The notes under the pieces are model-generated. The model saw nothing but the letters and a program-made list of their open reading frames with translations. It was not told the DNA's origin and did not search any database. A stretch of DNA of 64,000 nt from assembly GCA_036499395.1 (NCBI GenBank), contig DASYDW010000106.1, positions 1 to 64,000 of the forward strand, in the 5' to 3' direction. Within the stretch, counting starts at the first letter, position 1, and each line of letters starts with the position of its first letter. Positions 25,040 to 33,448 of the stretch are shown here, one piece after another. The DNA is from Pirellulales bacterium. GTDB lineage: Bacteria; Planctomycetota; Planctomycetia; Pirellulales; JACPPG01. Made by a program: the position numbers and the translations under genes.

Positions 25040-27631
25040 ATGGACAATTTGACTGTTCCCCTGAAGAAATTCGGTTACCTTCGCGACCGCTTAGCCTTGA
25101 TCACATCCGATTTGTCTGATGTATTTGGAACATTAGGTTTTCCGCAACGAGCAAGCGATTTAACCCTCTGGCGAGAAAGGCTCCTGGAAGAACGTTTCAA
25201 AATCCTTGTGCTCGGCGATATGAAACGGGGGAAATCGACACTAGTTAATGCGCTACTCGGCGAAAGAGTTCTGCCGACGAAAAAGGGACTTGCCTGCACC
25301 GCCATCCCCACCTGCGTTCGCTATGGGGAGAAAAAGCGAGCAATCTGCTATCGTCGGCCTCCGAATGCGCCCGACGAATTGGATTTGGTGCGGGATCCAG
25401 GAGTTCTGATCAGCGCCGTGACCATCCCGGACGCGCTATACACGCCGCGCCCTGAAGATGATGTGGAAGCGGTAAAGCAACATCGATACGTGCGAGCAGA
25501 GGTGTATTGGCCAATCCCGATCTGCCGTAATGGTGTTGAAATTGAGGATACCGCAGGATTGAACGAAGGAGGGCTAGCTGGGCTGGAGCGTGCCCATGCG
25601 ACCTGGGAGCAAACAAGCAGCGTTGATGCAATCATTCTAGTCTGGTCCTGTAGGGGCATTGGCCAAGACAATGAACTGAAGTATCTCAACAACCTTCGTG
25701 CCCGGGGATGGAGCTCCAAGGTGCTTTTCATCGTTTATAACCATTTCGACCACGACCGGCATGACGAAGCCGATCTAACTACGTTTCGAGCAGCAGCACG
25801 ACGGCTCTTAGAGCCTGAAGGCATTAGCGACGAGCGAATATTCTTCTTATCGGCAGAGGACGCACTGAATGCCAAGGTCCAAAATGAGCCGGAGCTACTT
25901 GCCGCGTCGCGAATGCCACTGTTTGAAAATGCGATTGGCGAATACCTGATGACAAAACGGGCAGCGGCTAAGCTGGAAAAATCCGTAACCTACGCGGAAC
26001 TGGCGCGGGCGGAAGCACTCTCGGATGTTCAGCATCACGCGGAGAATAAGCCGCGGGAACTAGTAGAGAAAGTGTCACAAGCCCGGCAACGTGCCACCGA
26101 ATGTAAAGCGGAAGCTGAACGAATCAGTAAAGCGGTCGAGATGAAATCGCTTAACGCTGCCAAGTTTTTGAACATGGCAGTTTCAGATTCAGTTCGAACG
26201 ATGATTGAGGAACTCTGTCTGGGAGTCCCAACAGCACTAAGTTCGATATCCGTCAGTTCTTGGGATGCGATATTTGATTCCGCCAGTGCAAAGCATTCAC
26301 TCATGAAAGTCGCAATGAATTGGGCCGCTAAAATTGCCAAAGCTTGGCAGACTGACGAGCTTACACAATTGGTTTTGGAACACGTCCGTACATTGCGATC
26401 CGAAATAGATGATAACGCGGAGCGTGTCGAGAGCATTGCATCGGAGCTGGGAATGTTACGGGCAAAGCTTCGATCTAACGATGGGACAAATCCGGCAGCG
26501 ATTCGACAAAATACAAACAAGGCCTCTAAAGATGTTCCCGAAGAAGAGGCAGTTGAACAACGTGTGACGGAAATTCTAAATGGCGTTGAATCAGATTTCT
26601 CCGCGGGTGATGGCGTGGTTGTTGCGTCAATAATCGGCGGAGTAATCACTGGGTGGTTGGCCATTGTATTCACTCTTGCCTTTCTGCCATTTGTGATAGT
26701 GGGGGCGGTGGTCGCAGGAATTTTTGGAGGAATGTCGGCAGGCGAAAGATTGAAGGTAAAAACGGTAGAATCCGTCGTGAGCGCAATTCGGCAGAAGGGG
26801 CCAGAGCTGGAACAAAGCATAGTAGAATCCGTGCAGCAGCGATTTGATGGAATGGTTGCTGCAGTAAACCTGCGACTCGGCAGACTGTGCCTACGAATTG
26901 CAGAGGGCGAATCCGAGATTGCTGGTATATTGACCGAAAGGCAGAAACAGGCAGACGCTGCATGTGATCTGTATTCGTCAATGCGGACTCGACTTCAAGA
27001 GCATGCCATTGAGCTTGCGGAGATAGGGCGGCATATCGATTCGGATCGCGGTGAGTTACCAGAGCGAGTCGGTAAGGAGTTCGGGGCAAAATTTGCCGCA
27101 TTCGCAACCGCCATGGCGCCTGCTGTGCAGGAACAATCAGCAGGCGAGCACGGACTTCCAACCGAACGCGAGTTGCAGTCGAAACTAACGAAAGAGATTT
27201 GGGGACGTTTACTAACGTGTGAGAATTGGCTCAAAACTGAAGGGCTGTGGCATCCGGCATTGCGACAACGGTTGGGCACTATCTGGGCGGCGGCAATTGA
27301 GCCAATTGGAGAATCGTCTGAGAAAGAAATGGCTGTCTTTCGAGCAATTGTGGCCCTCCACGTGGCTGAGGGGGATGATGGAGTGCCTAAGCCAGAGGAT
27401 ATTCCTAGGCGTTGGGAAGACGACGCATTTAAGCGCCGCGTTGACAAATTGCTCGACATTGTGAGTCGAGTAGCTGAGCCGGGCTACACGCAGTCGACCG
27501 AGAATGAAACCAACGCGCCGGCGGAAAAGTTTCGCAAGGCTTACTCGCGCGCTTATAAAAAATATCGGGGTGCGGCAGAGAAAGCGGACTTAATTGATCG
27601 AAGGAACGATAAGCGAGATCGGCCCTTTTAA
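25040..27631 (+). CDS. Dynamin-like GTPase with membrane hairpin
   Basis: An 863-aa large GTPase; the start MDNLTVPLKKF is supported by GGAGG 5 nt upstream. G1/P-loop GDMKRGKS (59-66), G3 DTAG (170-173) and G4-like NHFD (234-237) are in the order of the dynamin superfamily. Long helical stretches follow, and a hydrophobic pair of segments around residues 526-566 (GGVITGWLAIVFTLAFLPFV) would act as the membrane paddle, as in bacterial dynamin-like proteins. Some bacterial dynamins protect membranes during phage attack. It stands alone as cargo directly after relaxase operon 1, where module 2 has the NACHT gene. Confidence 0.85.
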   Translation: MDNLTVPLKKFGYLRDRLALITSDLSDVFGTLGFPQRASDLTLWRERLLEERFKILVLGDMKRGKSTLVNALLGERVLPTKKGLACTAIPTCVRYGEKKRAICYRRPPNAPDELDLVRDPGVLISAVTIPDALYTPRPEDDVEAVKQHRYVRAEVYWPIPICRNGVEIEDTAGLNEGGLAGLERAHATWEQTSSVDAIILVWSCRGIGQDNELKYLNNLRARGWSSKVLFIVYNHFDHDRHDEADLTTFRAAARRLLEPEGISDERIFFLSAEDALNAKVQNEPELLAASRMPLFENAIGEYLMTKRAAAKLEKSVTYAELARAEALSDVQHHAENKPRELVEKVSQARQRATECKAEAERISKAVEMKSLNAAKFLNMAVSDSVRTMIEELCLGVPTALSSISVSSWDAIFDSASAKHSLMKVAMNWAAKIAKAWQTDELTQLVLEHVRTLRSEIDDNAERVESIASELGMLRAKLRSNDGTNPAAIRQNTNKASKDVPEEEAVEQRVTEILNGVESDFSAGDGVVVASIIGGVITGWLAIVFTLAFLPFVIVGAVVAGIFGGMSAGERLKVKTVESVVSAIRQKGPELEQSIVESVQQRFDGMVAAVNLRLGRLCLRIAEGESEIAGILTERQKQADAACDLYSSMRTRLQEHAIELAEIGRHIDSDRGELPERVGKEFGAKFAAFATAMAPAVQEQSAGEHGLPTERELQSKLTKEIWGRLLTCENWLKTEGLWHPALRQRLGTIWAAAIEPIGESSEKEMAVFRAIVALHVAEGDDGVPKPEDIPRRWEDDAFKRRVDKLLDIVSRVAEPGYTQSTENETNAPAEKFRKAYSRAYKKYRGAAEKADLIDRRNDKRDRPF

Positions 27632-28116
27632 CCGCCGCGTCGCGGTGATTGATTCGCGGTACGAGAGGGGGATGGTGCAGATATGATTGGCAACAATGGA
27701 AGCGGCCGTTCCAGCCGATTTGGCGGCGTGGCTTTTGTGCCGGGTAGCGGTTCTAATTGTAGCCAGCTTTGATCTTCATTTTGGGGTGGTGTCGCCGCCA
27801 ACGTTAGGCGGCTCGGGGCGCCTGTCCTTGGGTCTTTAAACGCTAGGCCAAGGGCGGCAAAATCGTTCTCTAGCAGGTCGACCAATCGACGTGCCTGCGG
27901 GGCCGTCTCTTTAGGATAATTATCCAGAATCAGGTTGACGTTGACTTGCAGTTCCGCGGCTATGGCGTCGCGCACAACCTGCATGAGTTCCTTGAGAAGC
28001 GGGACTTTGTCACGGTACTCGTCGGGCAAATTGTCGCGGACCGCCTTGCGAACAAACTCACGTAACGCGATTGAATGGACCTTCGATGGCCCAGCTTCTT
28101 CTTCCTCATTCCCCAT
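27628..28116 (-). CDS. Hypothetical protein
   Basis: A 162-aa protein, MGNEEEEAGPSKVHSIALRE followed by a helical region (LLKELMQVVRDAIAAELQVN), and a Pro-rich C-terminus. GGGGGAG lies about 10 nt upstream. The stop overlaps the end of the dynamin gene by 4 bp in the convergent direction. No family recognised. Confidence 0.5.
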   Translation of the reverse strand: MGNEEEEAGPSKVHSIALREFVRKAVRDNLPDEYRDKVPLLKELMQVVRDAIAAELQVNVNLILDNYPKETAPQARRLVDLLENDFAALGLAFKDPRTGAPSRLTLAATPPQNEDQSWLQLEPLPGTKATPPNRLERPLPLLPIISAPSPSRTANQSPRRGG

Positions 28117-28555
28117 TGTGCATTCTCCCCCGGCGGCTCACTTCAACATGGCATAGTCGCCGCCTTAGCACAAGCATTTTCCGCAGTACCACTGAAGTCC
28201 GGAAATGTCTGGATTTCTCGCCGGGTGTCCTTTGGGGACTGGACTTGTCCAGCGTGATGTCCACATGCGTCGGTTCGGACGTGAAAAAACATTGAAAAAT
28301 TTTCTAGAGGTGCGACTGAGCCAAATACCTCATTTCTGATCCGCCAAGGCGGTTTTCCGCCGCGGACAAGTACGGACGTCATGTCTTGGCTGTCGCACAT
28401 CTGTACCAGTGAACCTGTCACTTTTGCCGCGTGGCGAGGGACGGCAGGTTGGAACTGCTCTCTTGTAACAGCCGAAAGCATACCCGCAGTCGCCAGGGCC
28501 CACGACGTTGCGGTGTACGGCTTCAGCGATCTCGCAAGAGTTTGGAGATTTTCAA
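28117..28555. other. Intergenic region between divergent genes
   Basis: It holds the promoters of the divergent genes at 28116 (minus) and 28556 (plus). Several GTCCGGA/GGACTTGTCC-like half sites occur between 28198 and 28375 (for example CTGGACTTGTCCAG at 28239-28252), possible operator elements. No gene seen. Confidence 0.4.
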
Positions 28556-29008
28556 ATGAAAGAATTTGAATTTGGATTGCGTCGGATTGAGAAACCGGCC
28601 AAGCGTCTACAGACCGAATTTGAGAAACGTATCGCCCTTTTGCTTATGGCAAATCTGGCCCAGTCCGGTAGCCGAATGCTGGAAATGCTGCTCGAACTTC
28701 AGCCGGAGCAGTGGCGCAGCTTTATTTATGAGGAGGCGATTTCGAAACTGACAGAAGAACTTCGGCCGATCGTAGCGCGTGAGTTGAAGAAATACCGGCT
28801 GAACCAAGAGTACCATGTGGACGACGCTGTCCAACGGTTGTTGGAAAAGCTTCGTGGCGGACGTTACTTCAAGACATATCGGGCGACGGAAACACTTCCG
28901 AGCATGTATATCCGATCTTGCGCGCGGAAGCTTGCGATGACGATCGCCCGATCGATTGGGCGTGAGGCACGCCGCTACAAGACTAATCGCGAATGTGTTG
29001 AAGGCTAG
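28556..29008 (+). CDS. Hypothetical protein, weakly sigma-70 region 2-like
   Basis: A 150-aa protein starting MKEFEFGLRRIEKPAKRL with GGAG 8 nt upstream. The C-terminal half (VDDAVQRLLEKLRGGRYFKT, then LPSMYIRSCARKLAMTIARS) has the look of ECF sigma factor region 2 (DxxQExxLRL followed by YL..IARN), but region 4 is missing and the match is weak. A strong hairpin terminator follows. It could be a plasmid regulator; not certain. Confidence 0.5.
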   Translation: MKEFEFGLRRIEKPAKRLQTEFEKRIALLLMANLAQSGSRMLEMLLELQPEQWRSFIYEEAISKLTEELRPIVARELKKYRLNQEYHVDDAVQRLLEKLRGGRYFKTYRATETLPSMYIRSCARKLAMTIARSIGREARRYKTNRECVEG

Positions 29009-29019
29009 AATTGGCGGTT

Positions 29020-29046
29020 GCCCGCGTCCTTAACGAGGGCGCGGGC
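29020..29046. terminator. Intrinsic terminator after the 28556 gene
   Basis: An 11-bp stem GCCCGCGTCCT / AGGGCGCGGGC (one G-T pair) with a short loop is followed by ATTTCCGTTT. It lies between convergent genes and could serve both. Confidence 0.75.
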
Positions 29047-29071
29047 ATTTCCGTTTGGCGGTCCGGGAAAT

Positions 29072-29806
29072 TCAGGCTGAACCATCTTTGAGCCTTGCCT
29101 GATCCCGCAACATCGCCAAATATGTAGGCAATTCAATTCCTTTCTTACGAGCAGCTTTTGTTCGCGATAAAAGCTCCTCCAGTACATGGATGTAGGCCTC
29201 CATCGTGTCTTCGACTCCGGTCGTCACGACCGAACGGACGGCATCAAGCATGGCAGTCAGCCGTTGCCGACGCTGGCTGCTCCCAAAATCCTGCCGCATT
29301 GACCGCGCAAGCTCATGCCCGGCACAAAGCCCAATCTCGCCAGATGCCACTCGCTGCCTCAAATCCGGTGGAAGCTCAAGCAATGACAGCAGCTTCGAAA
29401 CCGTCGCCGGCGACTTGGCGATCTTGCGGGCGACTTCGCCGGCCGTGCAACCTGATTCGAGCATCATGCTCCGAATCGCATCGGCCTGTTCCAAAGGTGA
29501 AAGATCCTGGCGAATTGTATTGGCGATCAACTGCCGCTGCTTGACCGCAGCCGAATCCAGCTTTTCCTCGCCAAAGATCACCGGCACCGCCTTAAGTCCC
29601 AGCGTAATGGCCGCTCGGATGCGCCTTTCGCCATCCAGCACTGTTATCTTGCCTTCTTCCAGTCGAACCAGAATCGGCTGGAGAATTCCCACTTCCGCAA
29701 TGCTGGCCTGCAACTCTGCCAAGGCCTGCTCGTCAAAGTCAGTTCGCACCTGGGCCGGACGGCAAATAAGAGCCGGATCAACCTCTTGAATCTTCCGCGT
29801 ATCCAT
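29072..29806 (-). CDS. parB: ParB-like partition/regulatory protein
   Basis: A 244-aa protein. The start MDTRKIQEVDPALI is set by AGGAGA 6 nt upstream. ParB nuclease/CTPase domain: ASIAEVGILQPILVRLEEGK, then VLDGERRIRAAITLGL and TIRQDLSPLEQADAI; the HTH follows in TAGEVARKIAKSPATVSKLL. Length and layout match a standard plasmid ParB. The cognate ParA is not adjacent; the only ParA in the window is at 51805, next to an RHH protein that could be its own partner. It is divergent from the coupling-protein gene. Confidence 0.85.
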   Translation of the reverse strand: MDTRKIQEVDPALICRPAQVRTDFDEQALAELQASIAEVGILQPILVRLEEGKITVLDGERRIRAAITLGLKAVPVIFGEEKLDSAAVKQRQLIANTIRQDLSPLEQADAIRSMMLESGCTAGEVARKIAKSPATVSKLLSLLELPPDLRQRVASGEIGLCAGHELARSMRQDFGSSQRRQRLTAMLDAVRSVVTTGVEDTMEAYIHVLEELLSRTKAARKKGIELPTYLAMLRDQARLKDGSA

Positions 29807-29902
29807 AAATATCTCCTGTGAAATCGCGACTGCCGCGTGCAATCGCTTCACAAATCTATTTGCCGCTGGAATGCCCCCTACCCTGCGGCAAATAAGAGGT
29901 GG

Positions 29903-30982
29903 ATGCTGAGATTTTTAACGCGAATGTTGACGTGGTTGTCCAAAGCGCTCGCGGCGTATTGCGCCCTTCTTCTGCTATTGGCATGGTGGCCGACAAGCCT
30001 GCTGGGGCTGATTGCGTTTGCGATATGGCGCATTAAACATCGTCGAGGTCGCCAACTCACCGATCTAGGCTCGGCCCGCTGGGCGAAAGAATCCGACTTG
30101 GTTACGGCAGGAATGCTTGGGGCTACCAGCGGATTAATCCTCGGACGCTTGCCCCGTCAGCGGCGTGCATGGAGAGGGTCCTCCACGGGATTTCGCCGGC
30201 AGGACGCCTTGGTACGAATGCCCAATGCCGTCCATACCACCGTCTTCGGACCCAGTGGCGCGGGCAAAGGTGTTTCCTTCGTAATCCCGACATTACTAAC
30301 AGAATCCGAATCTTGCGTCGTGCTCGATTTCAAAGGAGAGCTGGCGCGCTGCACGGCTGAGCATCGGCGCAAATATTTTGGTCATCAAGTGGTGCTTCTC
30401 GACCCCTATTGCACAGTGACGCAAAAGCCGGACACGTTCAATCCGCTCGATTTCATTAAAGATGGCCATCCTCTGGCCATCGACGATTGCAACGATTTAG
30501 CCAGCGCATTGGTCGTGCGCACCGGGGAAGAGAAAGACCCACACTGGTCGGACAGCGCCGAGGCGTGCATCGCCGCCGTCGCCGCGACCGTCGTGGGATA
30601 TGGAAAGTCCGACATGCGATCCCTTCAAACCGTTCGAGAAATTCTCAGCCATCCCGAGCGACTGGAAATGGCGATCAAGCTGATGTGCGAGTCGAATCAC
30701 TGGAATGGAATGCTGGCGCAAATGGGGGGTCAGCTCATGCACTTTATGGACAAGGAAAAGGCGTCGGTTCTCTCCAGTACGTTGCGGCACCTGCGTTTCT
30801 TGGGAACACCCGCCATCGCGGCCAGCACGTCCTCCAGCAGTTTCGATCCTGCGCAGCTCCGCCGCGGCAAATTAACCGTGTATCTGATCCTTCCGCCCGA
30901 GCGTGCCCAAGCCCAGGCGGGACTGCTGCGGATGTGGGTGGGGTCGCTACTCCGCGCCTGCGTGCGGGAAGGAGTCCAATGA
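29903..30982 (+). CDS. VirD4/TraG-type coupling protein, N-terminal part (split gene)
   Basis: A 359-aa ORF from ATG 29903 (upstream starts are possible). Two membrane helices at the N-terminus (ALAAYCALLLLLAWWPTSLL and following), then the T4CP signature: Walker A in FGPSGAGKGVSFVIP and CVVLDFKGEL, and the region FNPLDFIKDGHP. It ends ...GSLLRACVREGVQ and stops at TGA 30980-30982, just where Walker B would follow. The next ORF begins at ATG 30979 (ATGA overlap) with GGAAGGAG 5 nt upstream and carries the rest of the ATPase. Coupling proteins link relaxosome to secretion channel; no channel genes are present here. Confidence 0.85.
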   Translation: MLRFLTRMLTWLSKALAAYCALLLLLAWWPTSLLGLIAFAIWRIKHRRGRQLTDLGSARWAKESDLVTAGMLGATSGLILGRLPRQRRAWRGSSTGFRRQDALVRMPNAVHTTVFGPSGAGKGVSFVIPTLLTESESCVVLDFKGELARCTAEHRRKYFGHQVVLLDPYCTVTQKPDTFNPLDFIKDGHPLAIDDCNDLASALVVRTGEEKDPHWSDSAEACIAAVAATVVGYGKSDMRSLQTVREILSHPERLEMAIKLMCESNHWNGMLAQMGGQLMHFMDKEKASVLSSTLRHLRFLGTPAIAASTSSSSFDPAQLRRGKLTVYLILPPERAQAQAGLLRMWVGSLLRACVREGVQ

Positions 30983-31596
30983 GCCCTGTTCACATGATCC
31001 TGGATGAAGCCGCGGTGCTGGGTCCCATGCCGGCAATTGAGAACGCTGTCGGCATTGGTCGAGGGTATGGCGTGCGCTTCCAATTCTATTACCAAAGCCT
31101 CGGACAATTGCGCAAATGCTTTCCCGATGGGCAGGATCAAACGCTGTTGAGCAACACCGCCCAGGTCTACTTTGCCACCAACGACAACGCGACGGCCGAC
31201 TACGTAAGCACACGGCTCGGCGAAGAGACGATCGTGCTCCACTCCGGCGGTGTGAGCCGTGGAACATCCTGGCAGTCCAACGACGGTGCGCAACCTAGCC
31301 GTAGTCACGGCGGCTCGTCGGGCAAAAACCAGAACTGGCAGTTACACGCCAGGCGGCTTCTGAAGCCGGAAGAGGTTCTCGCCCTTCCGCCGCGAATGGC
31401 AATCACATTTGCCCCGGGCCTGCCGCCGATCCGGACATGGCTACTGCGTTATTACGAGGAGAAACGCCCACTGTTGTTATCCGCGAAGGGTCGCCGGCCG
31501 CGTGGCGGCTTGCTCGCGCTGCTGCGGGCGGCGCTATTGTGCGGCGCGTTACTTGGGGCAGCGGTCCTGCTGACAACGATCATCGCGAATAAATGA
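30979..31596 (+). CDS. VirD4/TraG-type coupling protein, C-terminal part (split gene)
   Basis: A 205-aa ORF starting MSPVHMILDEAAVLGPMPAI: Walker B (HMILDEAA) and the typical GRGYGVRFQFYYQSLGQL, then LLSNTAQVYFATNDNATADY and STRLGEETIVL, i.e. the C-terminal half of the T4CP ATPase domain. It ends in a Leu-rich hydrophobic tail (LLALLRAALLCGALLGAAVL) that could be a third membrane anchor, unusual for VirD4. It overlaps the N-terminal ORF by 4 bp and has its own strong Shine-Dalgarno. Either a translationally coupled split protein or a frameshifted gene that still yields both halves. Confidence 0.85.
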   Translation: MSPVHMILDEAAVLGPMPAIENAVGIGRGYGVRFQFYYQSLGQLRKCFPDGQDQTLLSNTAQVYFATNDNATADYVSTRLGEETIVLHSGGVSRGTSWQSNDGAQPSRSHGGSSGKNQNWQLHARRLLKPEEVLALPPRMAITFAPGLPPIRTWLLRYYEEKRPLLLSAKGRRPRGGLLALLRAALLCGALLGAAVLLTTIIANK

Positions 31597-31681
31597 TTTT
31601 TATCCCTGCTCCCGGCAAATAGATCAGTGGAGGCGCAGTGGTGTCAAACACGAAGTCGTAATAATCGCCAAGGAGAAGTTT

Positions 31682-31957
31682 ATGTCGGAACTCGCCCGGA
31701 AACTTTTCGAGGGACTCAAGACCGCGAAACAGATAACCCTGGCCATCGCCCCGGGTTTGGAGAACGTCGGCTCGGACCTCCAGCGCGAAGGATCGCGACT
31801 GGCAACCCAAGGCGCCATGGAACTGTCTTCGGCGCTGTTCAATGGGCATGCCTTCGTTCCGTACGGTCCGGGTCAGTACACGCCAGCCCGCGAACAACTT
31901 CCCGAACTGGACCAAACGCACCCGGCGGAACACGAGCATTCCGGCATGGAGCGGTAA
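31682..31957 (+). CDS. Small hypothetical protein
   Basis: A 91-aa protein, MSELARKLFEGLKTAKQITL with an amphipathic helical start and a Pro-rich acidic end (QYTPAREQLPELD). AAGGAG lies 6 nt upstream of the ATG, an excellent ribosome site. It is the first of five or six small genes that follow the coupling-protein genes. No family recognised. Confidence 0.65.
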   Translation: MSELARKLFEGLKTAKQITLAIAPGLENVGSDLQREGSRLATQGAMELSSALFNGHAFVPYGPGQYTPAREQLPELDQTHPAEHEHSGMER

Positions 31958-32052
31958 TTCGTTGAATTGGCTGGATCGTCTTCCGCTCGTGGCATTCTGG
32001 CGGCGCATCCTGTTTTGTCGCCAAGGGTTCAAAACCAATGAAAGGAATGAGT

Positions 32053-32235
32053 ATGCGCAGAGATTCCCCATTAATCGAATTCGGTGTCGGCCCCGCAACC
32101 GTCGTCGGACGGTTGGACCTCAAAGCCTGCGTCGTCTCGCCAGTCGGACCCGACTCGCCCGAACCGATGCCCGCAGAAGAGACATCGCCGGACATCGAAC
32201 GGTGGGAAGGTGAAGGCGGATCGATCGGTAAATAA
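32053..32235 (+). CDS. Very small hypothetical protein
   Basis: A 60-aa product starting MRRDSPLIEFGVGPATVVGR, acidic and Pro-rich at the C-terminus. AAAGGA lies 8 nt before this ATG; two in-frame ATGs further up (32038, 32047) are less well placed. Composition is unlike a random frame but there is no homologue I recognise. Confidence 0.4.
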   Translation: MRRDSPLIEFGVGPATVVGRLDLKACVVSPVGPDSPEPMPAEETSPDIERWEGEGGSIGK

Positions 32236-32308
32236 CTCGACTTTGTACGCAGGAATCTGCTCATGACGTTCGTGAGCCAAACGCGATGGCAACCAACTCG
32301 GAGTAACC

Positions 32309-32422
32309 ATGTTTTACCTTGTTTTGATCGTGGCCGGTATCGGCCTTTACGCCTACGTCAAGAAGCACCCGGAGCAGGTCGCCCAGTGCGCGACCTCGCT
32401 GAAAAAGTTCCTCGGGAAGTAA
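32309..32422 (+). CDS. Single-TM micropeptide (37 aa)
   Basis: MFYLVLIVAGIGLYAYVKKH followed by PEQVAQCATSLKKFLGK. A single transmembrane helix (residues 2-16) and a short basic amphipathic tail. CGGAG lies 6 nt before the ATG. It is in line with the other small genes after the coupling protein. A small membrane protein of transfer loci is one possibility (inference). Confidence 0.5.
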   Translation: MFYLVLIVAGIGLYAYVKKHPEQVAQCATSLKKFLGK

Positions 32423-32534
32423 ACGGTGGATTGGATCGAGTTGGCGGCGGCGTATCCGTTTGCCGCCGCCAGCCGATCCTCGCCGGTCGGGTAATCAAAC
32501 ATGAACCGCCCCCAGCGGGCAAAGCGAGTCAGTC

Positions 32535-32729
32535 ATGAAGAAATCCACCTTGAAGGGCATCGGCCTGGTGAGCTTGATCTTTGCCGCCAAAGGCATTCAA
32601 GAGGTGATCGAAGCCAAGCGGCAGCCCGCCTTGCCGGCGGGGCTGGCGCCCAAGCGGCGATTCCTCGGGATGATGGGCCGCGCCGCTGCGAAAACCGTGC
32701 TAACGGTGGCGGGGATCGAGCGGCGTTAA
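32535..32729 (+). CDS. Small hypothetical basic protein
   Basis: A 64-aa protein MKKSTLKGIGLVSLIFAAKG, then IQEVIEAKRQPALPAGLAPK, with one hydrophobic N-terminal helix and a basic C-terminus. Only a weak Shine-Dalgarno (AAAGCGAG) is seen. Part of the small gene string; function unknown. Confidence 0.45.
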   Translation: MKKSTLKGIGLVSLIFAAKGIQEVIEAKRQPALPAGLAPKRRFLGMMGRAAAKTVLTVAGIERR

Positions 32730-32856
32730 CCCGTGGCGCGGCGATGGAAGAGATCGGGCGGGGCGAAACCATGTGTCCGCCCTGCCCTCTTTTTTGCTCA
32801 GAGTTTTTCTTCCGGAACCGGCCTCCCTCCCCCAGGTTTGAAGGAAGGATGTATTT

Positions 32857-33102
32857 GTGAATCGCAAGCTACGCCTGATCGTCGGTCGCGTGCTCTCCGA
32901 CGCTGCGAACCTCCCGCACTTCTTCGACTTCTCGAGCGACGAACGTATGGCGTGGATGATCGCCCGGGCATACGCGATTGGGAAAGCGGAGCGGCCGACC
33001 AAGCGTATCGCGGGCCGCCAACGTCCGGCATGCCCCGACCGGAAACAACCATTCGCGCGCAAACTCCCCGAACTCGGGCTCCGCGTGTCCCTCGCACTTT
33101 AA
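32857..33102 (+). CDS. Small hypothetical protein (GTG start)
   Basis: An 81-aa protein, MNRKLRLIVGRVLSDAANLP, then DERMAWMIARAYAIGKAERP. GAAGGAAGGA lies upstream of the GTG. The first 45 residues look protein-like; the C-terminal part is Arg/Pro-rich. Unknown function. Confidence 0.4.
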   Translation: MNRKLRLIVGRVLSDAANLPHFFDFSSDERMAWMIARAYAIGKAERPTKRIAGRQRPACPDRKQPFARKLPELGLRVSLAL

Positions 33103-33116
33103 AATCGGCAACATTC

Positions 33117-33344
33117 ATGCATCGCCCCGCTTCCGTCCAAACTTCGATGACGTCCGCTCACGCCTGGGTGTCACCGGCACTCTTGGCACTGACCGTGCGC
33201 GTCTGGTCGAAGCGTTACGGACGACCGATCGACGATACGGAAGCGATGGACATTCTTCTTTGCGTCGGCCGCCTGATGGACGTGCTTCGATCGCCGCTCT
33301 CCGCGCGGGCTCGCGCGGAGACCCTCTCGCGAAATCTCCCGTAA
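33117..33344 (+). CDS. Small hypothetical protein
   Basis: A 75-aa protein with the helical core VRVWSKRYGRPIDDTEAMDI, then LLCVGRLMDVLRS. The pattern W..RYGR.(I/L)...EA.(D/E)IL..(V/L)..L is, in my recollection, seen in short proteins on planctomycete and rhizobial mobile DNA. Start chosen at ATG 33117. No function known. Confidence 0.45.
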   Translation: MHRPASVQTSMTSAHAWVSPALLALTVRVWSKRYGRPIDDTEAMDILLCVGRLMDVLRSPLSARARAETLSRNLP

Positions 33345-33448
33345 ATATTGGGAGATAATTGCATTTGTACGCCACATTTTGCGAGTGAGATCGTGCCTTG
33401 CCCGTTAGAATAAGCGGTTCGCGGCAACGCCGCGGAAAGGCCATTCCC

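Noticed and set aside
26035-26820. 261-codon minus-strand open frame
   Set aside because: Antisense to the helical part of the dynamin-like gene; Ser/Thr-rich shadow product.
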